The notes under the pieces were generated by a model, which had not been told where the DNA came from, made no database searches, and worked only from the letters and a program-made list of their open reading frames with translations. DNA of 64,000 bases from positions 1,488,001-1,552,000 of the forward strand of contig NZ_CP070491.1 in the NCBI RefSeq assembly GCF_016925495.1, written 5' to 3'. This DNA is from Methylococcus sp. EFPC2. GTDB lineage: Bacteria > Pseudomonadota > Gammaproteobacteria > Methylococcales > Methylococcaceae. How positions within the stretch are numbered: position 1 is the stretch's first letter; every line of letters begins with the position of its first letter. A program made the translations under genes and the position numbers. Positions 28,901 through 36,682 of this stretch are shown here, in pieces.

Positions 28901-31900
28901 CGCGGCCACCGCCGATGCCCTGCGCATGCGCGACAAGATCGATGAGGCCAAGCGCGAAGGCGATCACGACGCCGTGCATGCCGCCGAGATCGAGTTCACC
29001 ACGATGCGCGGCAACGACTGGAATGCCAAGCAGCTGGAGGACATGGATCCCGTGCAGCGCAAGCAGGCCGAGGACGCGCACCGCCTGGCGGTCGCCGCGG
29101 CCCTGGGCAAGATCGTCAGCGAGGAGGATCCCGCCAAGAAGGCGGCTCTGGAGGGCAAGAGCGACGCAGACAAACAGGCCGCCTATACGCAGAGCGCGGT
29201 CGATTATGTGACGCGCGACGTGGTGATGTACGCCGGCGAGGGCGGCGGCTTCGAGGTGAAGGGTGCCAAGCCGGGCGACCCGAATACCTACACGATCAAG
29301 ATGGAAGGCGCCAACCGCGACATGGCGGCGGCGCTGCTGCTGCATGGCAAGGACAGTGCGGAAGCGCGCGCCGCCAAGATCGGCATCGAGATCGAGCGCA
29401 AGGGCGACGACGCCAAGGCCGAGAACATCGACGAGGCGGTGTACGACGAGCGTTTCATGCCCCTGCCGGCCACGGCCTCGGAGGCCGAAAAGAAACATCA
29501 CGCCGAGGAAGTGGCGAAGGCCCGCGAGTTGCGCGCCAAGACCCTGCTGCTCGCGTCCGAGAAATATGCCGGCGGCAAGGCTCCGCCCAAGGACTACAAG
29601 ACCGACACGAGCAAGTCGCTGGAAAAGGAGGCCGATCCGCATGTCGCCGAGGCGCAGCAGAAGCTGATCGCGCGGCTCGGCGAGAAGTTCAAGGACGACA
29701 AGGTCGGCGCGGATTTCGTCGCCGGCCTCATCAAGGAGGAAAGACCCTCGGCCAAGACGGCGTCGCTCGCCATGCAGTACGCGATGTACTCCAAGAGCGG
29801 CACCAACGAAGAGCTGATGTTCCGTTACCCGGAGCGCATGACCCGCGACGAGATCAAGGCCATGCGGGAGCAGTTCCGGGCGGACACCGGCAAGGACTTC
29901 GACACCGAGGCCGGCCTCTACGGCAAGGGTACCTTCGCCGAATTGTCGGGCGACGACCGCCTGCGCATGGAGCGCGCGATGTTGGGCGTGGCGCGCACCG
30001 AGCAGGAAAAGGCCGAGGCCGCCGCCTTCGCGATGCAGCAGCAGCGCCGCGAGACCGGCGCCGTCGGCAAATGGCTCGCCGAAGGCAGTTACGGCGAGGC
30101 CGTTCTGAACACTACCGAGGCGGGCCTGTACGCCAGCATGGGCGTTACCGCCGAGGACTTCACCCCGGAAGGCATGCTGAAGCCGGAGGCCGCGCGGCGC
30201 GCGTTCAACGACAAGGGCGAGTACACCGGTAAGGACCGCGATCGCTTCATGGCCAACGTGATGACCGGCAAGCTCGCCGCCGAGTCCTACCAGGCCGTCA
30301 TCGACCAGTACGCGAACCTCGCCACGACCGGCATCGCGATACTGGGCGCCATCGCGGCGGCGGTGATCACGGTCGCCACCGGGGGCGCGGCCGGTCCTTT
30401 GATCGCCGCCGCCGTGATCACCGGACTGGCCTCGATGGGCGCGAGCTACGCCATCAAGGGCGGGCGTTACGGCTGGGAACAGGCCGCCATCGACCTCGGC
30501 ATGACCGCGGTGCAGGCCGTGACGGCCGGCGTCGGCGCCCAACTCGGTGCGGCGGCGCAGATCGCTTCCAAGGGCGCGGCAGCGGCGAGCACGGCCAGCC
30601 GCGCGCTCGCCACACTGGCCAAGCTGTTTACCGGCAATCCGGTGGTCGATCAGATCATCATCGGCGCCGTCACCGGCTCCATCGGCGGTCTGGCGGGTGC
30701 CGCCTTCGACGAGAAGACCTGGGAGAAGGGAGGCGGCGACGCCGTCGGCGCGCTGTTCGGCGGGCTCATCAAGGGCGCGCTGTCGGGTGCCGCCACGGCC
30801 GCGCTGACCAACTCGCTGGAAGCCCTGGGACGCAACGGCGCGGCGATCGCCGACCGTGCCAAGGCCATCGCCGCCCAGGGCGGGCTGCTGCGCGGTGCCG
30901 TGGGCCTGGCCGGACGCGGCCTCGGCGCGGTCGGCAAGGGCCTCGACAAGGGGCTCAACGCCTCGACGGGCGGCGGCGTCGGCAAATCGCTGCTGGCGAT
31001 GGGTCAGCGCGGCCTCGCGCGGGGTGTGGTCTCGGGACTCGGCGGCATGGCCGGCCGCAGCACGGAGATCCTCTTCGACAAGGCCACCGGCAAGTACAAG
31101 GGCCGGCTGGACGATGCGCTGGCGGACATCGGCCAGGCGGGCCTGCATGCCGCGGTGCAGGGCGTCGGCGAGGGCGCGGGCGAAGCGGTTGGCCAGGGTC
31201 TGCACAACCGCAAGCTGGCCTCCGCCGCCAAGGCCATCAACGACGAACGGGTCGCGCGCAGGCTCGAGCCGCTGAAGGGCGATCCCATGGATCCGCACAG
31301 CCCGCTGCGGGCGGCGGCCGAAGATCTGATGTTCATGAATCAGCACGGCCGCAACGGCAAGGATGGCCTCGGGCAGGCGATCAATCTCGATCATATCGTC
31401 ACGCACGGCGGCCTGGCGCACACCGTGGCCGTCCAGCAGCCGGATGCCGTGGCACAGGATGCCATGCGCGGCGAGCTGATGCGCCATGTGCCCGAATCCC
31501 TGCACGGGGACTTCGCCGACGTGCCGATCCGCGTGTTGTCCGAAGCGGAATACAAGGCGCTCACGCGCAGCGAATCCGGCCCGGTGGTGACGCTGATCGA
31601 AAACGGCAAGCCGGTCGTGGTGATCCGCGAAGGCACGCCGCTCTCGCACCTCGCCGACGAAGGCCCGCATCTGCTGCAGACGGCCGACCGGAGCACCCGG
31701 GCCAAGGTGGCAAAGCTCGACGAAGCGACGCTGGCGCGCTGGGACGAGCTGGATGTCGACACCCAGGTGGACCTCTACAAAAACAAGATCGAGCTGGAGA
31801 TCGACGCGCACCAGCGCGTCGCCGACGCACTCGACGCGGCGCTGGCGCGCGGCGATGGCGATCCGGCACGACTCGCCCTGGATCGGGCCCGCAACGAAGT

Positions 31901-34900
31901 CACGCTTGCCAACCTGCGCACGCGTCAGGCCGAGGTGGCCACCATCACGCCGAGCCAGCGCGCCGCCATGCAGTCCGGCGAAATGCCGCGTCCGCAGTAC
32001 CTCGAACAGCCGGCGCGGCTGTTTTCGAAGAAGGCCAAGGCCGAAAGGACGTTCGAGGAGCTCTCGCGGGACGAGCAGATCCTGGTGACCATGCTGGAAG
32101 AGATCGCGGGCAAACGCAGCATGGCGCCACGCGGCGGCCAAGTCGACGACGACATGCAGGACCTGCCCGATGCCGTCAAACCCTTCCTGCGCCGCGGCGA
32201 GAGGATGCCCGGCCGCGGCGAGGTACCCAGATCCGTCGAGTCCCATGCACGGCGCGTTGCGCGCGAACGCTTTGGCGAGATGCTGCAGGCTGCGCTGCGC
32301 GATCCAAGCAAGCACAACGCGCTGACGCTGGCCTCCGTGGAACATATGACCGAGGCCCAGTTACGGCACGTGCGCATCCATGGCGAACTGCCTCAGGGCG
32401 TCGAGTTCCACCATGTGCTCACGGTGAAGGACTTCCCCGAGTTCGCGCACATGGCCGAGGCCGGCCTGGCCCTGCCCACCCAGGTGCACAGGGAGGCCGG
32501 CCACGGCATGGACACCACCCGTCCGCTGGAGGCCGGAAGCCTGCAGGATCCCGCTGCGCTGACGCGGCAACAGGGCTTCCACAACGATCCCGAGGCGCAG
32601 AAGTTCAACCGCGCCAAGGAGCGCGAGATCGCCGAAGGCTCGCGCAGCAAGGGCAATGTCGACGAAGACCTGGTGATCGATTTCGAACAGCGTGTGAAAA
32701 AAGCCGGAATGCTCGCCGACCAGGCCGAGAACACGGCCACGCGCTGGCCCACGCCGCGCAACGTTGCCGCACGCGACGAAGCGCGCGCCAATCTCGCCAC
32801 GGCCCGCCAGCATCTCGCCGAGGTGGATGCGCGCATCGCCCGCCAGGCACAGATGCAGAAGGCCTTGATGCGCCACATTCCACCGGAGCTGCACGCCCAG
32901 TTCGCCGACGTGGAGATTCGCGTGCTGTCGCCCAGGGAATACGCGAAGCTCACGCGCAGCGAGAACGGCCCGGTGGTGACCCTGATCGTCGACGGCAAGC
33001 CGGTCGTGGTGGTACGCGAGGGCACGCCGCCGTCCCGCATCGCCGACGAGGGACCGCATCTGATGCAGGCGCGCCACGATGCCACCAGCGAGCGCGTGGC
33101 GCGTCTGGACGAAGCCGAGCTGAAGAACTGGGACCATCTGGATCTCGATACCCAGATCGATCTGTACCAGACCAAGATCGCCCTGGAGATCGATGCGCAC
33201 CAGCGCATCCACGAATCATTGCAGGCCGAACTGGGCAGGGCGGCGGGCGATCCCAAACTCCTGAAGGCCGACATCGCGCGCAACAAAGCGACGCTGCGCA
33301 ACCTGCGCGAGCGTCAGAAGGAAGTGGGCCGGATCGGGCCGGAACAGCGCGCCGACATCGCCACCGGCGCGCAGCCCAAGCCGCAGTATCTGGAGCAGCC
33401 GCCGCGCCTGTTCTCCAAGGGCCCCGCAGAACCCGAAGCGCCGAGGCTGGTGGTGTTCGAGCCCTTCGTCGGCCCGTCGCTGCTCAGTCCATCCGAACTG
33501 CAATCGCGCTACCCCGGTGCGCGTGTGATTGCATCCGAAGCGAGCCATGCGCCCAAGGCTCCGGATGTGGCTGACTTCGAATCGCGCGGCGGGCAGTTCG
33601 TGGGTAGCCGTTTCGGCGAATCGCTGCCCGACAATTCGGTCGACCGCATGCACGTGCGCTTCCCGCTGCCTCACGAGAAGGGGCAGGAGATGGTGCTCGA
33701 CACCAGCGGCATGAGCTTGGCGGAAGCGCTGCGCGCCGCCGGGGAGAAGCAGGCGAACATCGAGAGCGTCACCAATCTCGGTCCGCACGCGCTGCGCACG
33801 CTGGCACCGCACGGCGAAATGGAAATCGTCTTCCACGAAAACTCCATCGCGCGCGAAATCGAGCGTCTGTGCCAGAAGGAGTGGACCGATCCTGCCAGCG
33901 GCAAACGCTATCGGCTCGAACCCGTGGGCGAGCCGCAAAGGGTGGCGCGCAAGGATGTCGCACCGCATTCCGGCTTCGGTATCCCCGAGGACGCAACGCA
34001 TGCGCACCGGATTACTCTGCGCAAAGTGCCGGTGCCGGATGCCGAAGCGGGGGGCTCACCGCACACTCCGCCGCCGAAGACGCCGCACGCAGCGGAAGCG
34101 CCCGTCGCTCCGAAGACGGCCGCCCCCGTGACTGAAACGCCCAGGCCGACCGTGAAAACCCTGTCGGCCGAAGTGCCGCAGAGCGGGACTGTTTCGCCGC
34201 TGTCGCAGGCACCGCGCGAATTGACGCCGGGCGAGCTGAAGCGCGTGAAGCGGGCCGAAACGGCGCAGCAGGAAGTACCCGGGCTGCTGGCCAAACTCGG
34301 CATCGATACCGTACTTTTGGTCCAAGCGACGCCCGACGACATCCTCAACATCTACAACGCGCTGGATGGCGATCCGCTCGCCTCGGCCGGCGGCAAGAAG
34401 AAACCCGAGAAAAAACCGGAGGGTGGGCAGAAGGCGAAGGGCGAAATCCTGCTGCGCGCCGCCGACTGGGAGCCCAGCGAGCACCAGAAGACCGTCGCGA
34501 AGTGGGCGCTGGAAGGCGCCGATGGCGACCCCGCGCAATTCCAGCGCCGCTACGAGTACGCACGCGCGCGCTACTCGGCACTCAAAGAGGCCGAGGAATT
34601 CGCATTGAAGGGCACGCCGGACTATCGCAACGTCGCGGCCGTGAATGCCGGCAAGACGCTGACGCGTGAATTCCTAAGCGCTGAAATTGCGCGCGACGAG
34701 GCAGCGATCAAATTACGGCCTGACGGCCAGCATCTCACGGGTCCGACACGCGGGCTGACCGCCATCGAAGTCGCCCGGGCCGTGCAGGAGCTGGAGCGCA
34801 TCGACTTCAAGACGGCGGCGGCGGAGGCGTATCATGCGCGCAAGCATCGCAAGGAGGTCCCGAGCACGATCAGGCCCGAAGGCGGCGTCATCGATCGCTA

Positions 34901-35114
34901 CTTTGCCGGCGGCATGGATGTCATCCGCAACGGCAAGCCGGTATTCGCGGAACACCTCGATCCGCCGAAGGTGGGCACGCGCATCGTGATCCACCGTCGC
35001 TATGTCATCGATGGCAAGGAGCTGGTGAAGGAAGCGATCATCCATGTCGCTCCGGACGGCAAGGTCGTGCTGCTTAGCTGGGGCGATCCGAAAGCCGTCA
35101 AACCCACCCCATGA
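25917..35114 (+). CDS. Giant multidomain eCIS-associated protein, probable payload toxin
   Basis: 3065 aa. No single family spans it, so I describe regions by approximate residue. 1-280: disordered, with a Lys/Ala/Glu-rich stretch near 180-210. 280-760: long Ala-rich helices. 790-1460: charged helical domains. 1472-1515 and 1582-1632: hydrophobic Gly/Ala-zipper segments, as in pore or translocation parts of polymorphic toxins. 1850-2040 and 2310-2500: two copies of one module. 2159-2200: His-rich EFHHVLTVKDFPEFAHM then HREAGHG, an HNH/GHH-like nuclease pattern. 2510-2640: methyltransferase-like fold (VVFEPFVG, then VDRMHVRFPLP, then APHGEMEIVFHE). 2970-3065: C-terminal toxin-like domain starting Y2972-H2973. 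No HExxH protease motif was seen. Its place right after the AAA+ gene supports a cargo role. Confidence 0.78.
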   Translation: MSRVASRQRADHEKKGAQDSARRKARLPSGRPSARQDEHADPTRNSEPDGRHYDSAAARLDGQLDARLDDRLDAQAWPRYLPDSTPAAPLPDVDAPQPTMAAEEARAQRKRLQDPPPPTRDPLPAPVVPVPATAAGALTPPPAPLPPSQAPRTDAPPALDQAPAKADGKGQEAGKDKADDKTKAAGQGGKQEAKKDAGKKGDKTPGAAGKPAAHAVGGEEVAGEAELVEADPLPPEESPALDVPLDIDVPTLAAEWSAPDALAQDALPDKPRASPAGEHTAKEGKPEEKSKAAADLAAHQAARDKALRAYADLAGAARSRQQGFLAEVSGVSNYMAHAYGMTANDITHAHDAGIQAIDAEAERQCAAIEANASHAELELETAHDAALNSVRAAAGSAFGTINANDKAASALITTNVGSLKSGHQGRFTGEKEAYEKVVKKAVEALQKWSDERATIYPTDAERPLDGAKHERYQPRVVAMAAAKIKEIEEGGKETIKAWTTTSDNSLCTVGCSYQFELDQARTTTFEAGRKAVSKALAAARKGLAEQLKQGKLNIRRLRQAALTQVRNQQRNSDSTLTSQARATLNGARRGAQGALGGMQNSARGALPGYWRSLNGFEQNLKLAAPGGAEAIAKAAQNGANPILRGLDNTTAVLRARLGENQQKLDDDQTAQQASSREQREQQIGAASAAMTRAPADLAQQAADALGRFNESANQLATSVTDAAQSCAQQPEKLFKKSFEASRGRAQGSLDATFKTGGGGKKDGKGDTGKQGNPESKGEGGPKADCSGCKKEGGDGKAAAGGESKGITDQRTEQEEKLKQYDDPKSNPEFSTPLLKLGSEVAGQVKTADVNATKALDSGFIDKVDEGAVTGALRSLTAAKGRAVDQRDYPSAARGPSLSGDMLRAMGADDESYKAAIHYLNGRTLEGAKAELDASTNWYNDQESRIEETMRALSPEQAAAIGADTELYDRIHGALDGTDAKVFEALAKSDPKKGGGAATADALRMRDKIDEAKREGDHDAVHAAEIEFTTMRGNDWNAKQLEDMDPVQRKQAEDAHRLAVAAALGKIVSEEDPAKKAALEGKSDADKQAAYTQSAVDYVTRDVVMYAGEGGGFEVKGAKPGDPNTYTIKMEGANRDMAAALLLHGKDSAEARAAKIGIEIERKGDDAKAENIDEAVYDERFMPLPATASEAEKKHHAEEVAKARELRAKTLLLASEKYAGGKAPPKDYKTDTSKSLEKEADPHVAEAQQKLIARLGEKFKDDKVGADFVAGLIKEERPSAKTASLAMQYAMYSKSGTNEELMFRYPERMTRDEIKAMREQFRADTGKDFDTEAGLYGKGTFAELSGDDRLRMERAMLGVARTEQEKAEAAAFAMQQQRRETGAVGKWLAEGSYGEAVLNTTEAGLYASMGVTAEDFTPEGMLKPEAARRAFNDKGEYTGKDRDRFMANVMTGKLAAESYQAVIDQYANLATTGIAILGAIAAAVITVATGGAAGPLIAAAVITGLASMGASYAIKGGRYGWEQAAIDLGMTAVQAVTAGVGAQLGAAAQIASKGAAAASTASRALATLAKLFTGNPVVDQIIIGAVTGSIGGLAGAAFDEKTWEKGGGDAVGALFGGLIKGALSGAATAALTNSLEALGRNGAAIADRAKAIAAQGGLLRGAVGLAGRGLGAVGKGLDKGLNASTGGGVGKSLLAMGQRGLARGVVSGLGGMAGRSTEILFDKATGKYKGRLDDALADIGQAGLHAAVQGVGEGAGEAVGQGLHNRKLASAAKAINDERVARRLEPLKGDPMDPHSPLRAAAEDLMFMNQHGRNGKDGLGQAINLDHIVTHGGLAHTVAVQQPDAVAQDAMRGELMRHVPESLHGDFADVPIRVLSEAEYKALTRSESGPVVTLIENGKPVVVIREGTPLSHLADEGPHLLQTADRSTRAKVAKLDEATLARWDELDVDTQVDLYKNKIELEIDAHQRVADALDAALARGDGDPARLALDRARNEVTLANLRTRQAEVATITPSQRAAMQSGEMPRPQYLEQPARLFSKKAKAERTFEELSRDEQILVTMLEEIAGKRSMAPRGGQVDDDMQDLPDAVKPFLRRGERMPGRGEVPRSVESHARRVARERFGEMLQAALRDPSKHNALTLASVEHMTEAQLRHVRIHGELPQGVEFHHVLTVKDFPEFAHMAEAGLALPTQVHREAGHGMDTTRPLEAGSLQDPAALTRQQGFHNDPEAQKFNRAKEREIAEGSRSKGNVDEDLVIDFEQRVKKAGMLADQAENTATRWPTPRNVAARDEARANLATARQHLAEVDARIARQAQMQKALMRHIPPELHAQFADVEIRVLSPREYAKLTRSENGPVVTLIVDGKPVVVVREGTPPSRIADEGPHLMQARHDATSERVARLDEAELKNWDHLDLDTQIDLYQTKIALEIDAHQRIHESLQAELGRAAGDPKLLKADIARNKATLRNLRERQKEVGRIGPEQRADIATGAQPKPQYLEQPPRLFSKGPAEPEAPRLVVFEPFVGPSLLSPSELQSRYPGARVIASEASHAPKAPDVADFESRGGQFVGSRFGESLPDNSVDRMHVRFPLPHEKGQEMVLDTSGMSLAEALRAAGEKQANIESVTNLGPHALRTLAPHGEMEIVFHENSIAREIERLCQKEWTDPASGKRYRLEPVGEPQRVARKDVAPHSGFGIPEDATHAHRITLRKVPVPDAEAGGSPHTPPPKTPHAAEAPVAPKTAAPVTETPRPTVKTLSAEVPQSGTVSPLSQAPRELTPGELKRVKRAETAQQEVPGLLAKLGIDTVLLVQATPDDILNIYNALDGDPLASAGGKKKPEKKPEGGQKAKGEILLRAADWEPSEHQKTVAKWALEGADGDPAQFQRRYEYARARYSALKEAEEFALKGTPDYRNVAAVNAGKTLTREFLSAEIARDEAAIKLRPDGQHLTGPTRGLTAIEVARAVQELERIDFKTAAAEAYHARKHRKEVPSTIRPEGGVIDRYFAGGMDVIRNGKPVFAEHLDPPKVGTRIVIHRRYVIDGKELVKEAIIHVAPDGKVVLLSWGDPKAVKPTP

Positions 35115-35155
35115 ACGCGTACGACTGACCGAGCCAGCCGGGAATATTCATAAGC

Positions 35156-36643
35156 ATGACTTACATTTTCAAAGGCAGTCCGGAAGACATGATGTCTTCC
35201 CTGTTCGCTGGCCTGCAGCGCGCCAGCGGGGAGAGCGCCGGTGCCGAAGCGGCATTCCACGAGGCGCTGGTGTCGCTGGTCGGCCTGCATCACGCACAGG
35301 CCGTGCAGGGTGCAGCCGATCCGCCGCGCCTGGCGCGCTTCCGCGAGGAGTCGTCGCAAGCGCTGCTGGCTTTTCCTCAGCGCCTCGGATTCCTGGTCAA
35401 CGAAGCGCTGATCCTCGCCGAGGATGCCAGCGACTACGAATGGCCGCGGCTGTGCTTGAACCGCTCGGTGATCCAATTCCTGATCGACGACTACGCCGCT
35501 ACGCCGATTCCGGCGCTCATCGACCGCCAGGATCTGACCGAACTGGATGAAGAGATGGCGCGCGTCGGCGACCGGCAGGGACCGCTGGATGAAGACCAGA
35601 TTCCGCGCGGCATGCCGCAATCGCACTGGTGGTGGCGCTACCCGCAGGACGAGGATGAGGACGATGCGCAGCGGGACGAGGCCCACGGCGGCTCTACCGA
35701 TACCGGCGATGCGGATGGCGAATCATCCGCTCGCGGCACGCTGGTGCTCGATCCGCAGCGCAGCTTCGACGATCTGTGCGCAACGCTGGCCGAGCAGGGC
35801 TGGGAGGTGGTGAACGCGAGCCGGCAGCCCATCGTGCCGGGCGAGCCGGAGCATGCGCTGTTCGAACGCGCCGCGCAGCATCTCGCCTACAGCTTCAATC
35901 CGGTCTGTCGCCTGCGTCTGCTCGAAGTACCGCTCGATCTGGACGACGCCACGGTGGCGCTGCTGCCGGTGCAGGACGTGCAGGATGTGCAAGGGTGGCT
36001 GAGCGAGCCGGATGAGCGCACCCAGCTACGCGGCATCCTCGCCGCCGCGCATCTTCCCCATCCCCGGTTGCTGGAAGGCGTCACGCGCCTGCACGGCCAT
36101 CCGCGCGCAAGCATCGCCAACGCGGCGCGGCATAGCAGCGCATCCATCCAGGCGACCCTGCACGCGGACGATAGGGCGCGAGCCACGGCACTGACCGCAA
36201 TCGAGGTGCTCAAGCAGGAACTGACGCCGCTGATCCAGGCGCTCGCCAGCGAGCACGGCGCGGCACTGGCGCAGCGTTTGCGTCCCCAGGGTGCCGACTA
36301 TGCGCGCGCCTTCCATCCCCAGATTGCGGAGGCGGCACGCCAAGCCTACGAAGCGCTCTGGGCCGATCCGCCGCGTGTCGGCAGCGCCTCCGCCAGCAGC
36401 CGGCTCGAACTCCACGTGGCCCCGGCCGGCATGCTGCTGGAAGACAACGAACTTTCCCGTCATTTCCCCGGCGGTTACCGCGCCATTGCACCGCTGCTCG
36501 ATCCGCATCGCGTATGGGTTGCCTGGAAAATCATCGCGCCGGGCCACAGTGCCGGCATCGCTTACGATGGCCTGGTGTGGCTGGACGACCATTGGGCCTG
36601 GTTTCCCAAGCCCTACCGCGCCCTCGCCCACTTGGTGCGATAG
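35156..36643 (+). CDS. Candidate immunity or loading partner of the giant payload
   Basis: 495 aa, 41 bases after the 3065-aa gene on the same strand. N-terminal 150 residues are soluble and helical (DMMSSLFAGLQRASGESAGA, QALLAFPQRLGFLVNEALIL). A disordered Asp/Glu/Ser-rich linker lies near residues 160-190. The C-terminus ends RHFPGGYRAIAPLLDPHRVW, WKIIAPGHSAGIAYDGLVWL, DDHWAWFPKPYRAL. That compact W/Y-rich end resembles small domains seen beside polymorphic toxins. No catalytic motif recognised. Gene order (toxin then partner) and the intrinsic charge suggest an immunity protein or chaperone; function is unproven. Confidence 0.55.
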   Translation: MTYIFKGSPEDMMSSLFAGLQRASGESAGAEAAFHEALVSLVGLHHAQAVQGAADPPRLARFREESSQALLAFPQRLGFLVNEALILAEDASDYEWPRLCLNRSVIQFLIDDYAATPIPALIDRQDLTELDEEMARVGDRQGPLDEDQIPRGMPQSHWWWRYPQDEDEDDAQRDEAHGGSTDTGDADGESSARGTLVLDPQRSFDDLCATLAEQGWEVVNASRQPIVPGEPEHALFERAAQHLAYSFNPVCRLRLLEVPLDLDDATVALLPVQDVQDVQGWLSEPDERTQLRGILAAAHLPHPRLLEGVTRLHGHPRASIANAARHSSASIQATLHADDRARATALTAIEVLKQELTPLIQALASEHGAALAQRLRPQGADYARAFHPQIAEAARQAYEALWADPPRVGSASASSRLELHVAPAGMLLEDNELSRHFPGGYRAIAPLLDPHRVWVAWKIIAPGHSAGIAYDGLVWLDDHWAWFPKPYRALAHLVR

Positions 36644-36682
36644 ACCGATCGCCTAGCCTGTTCGACGACGGCTGGCGTGCCG

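Noticed and set aside
27432-32345. 1637-aa open frame on the - strand under the giant payload gene
   Set aside because: Antisense frame created by high GC third-position bias; the + frame has clear modules and repeats, while this one has no ribosome-binding site or family pattern.
25917-35114. Giant protein as a tape measure
   Set aside because: At 3065 aa it would specify a needle several hundred nm long, too long for an eCIS, and it carries enzyme-like and toxin-like domains.
25917-35114. DUF4157-type zinc metallopeptidase domain in the payload
   Set aside because: No HExxH motif was found in the sequence, which that family needs.
1-36643. Ordinary prophage rather than an injection system
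   Set aside because: No capsid, portal, terminase, holin or integrase genes are seen, and the AAA+ gene and duplicated sheath and tube genes are eCIS features. Flanking sequence left of base 1 was not visible.
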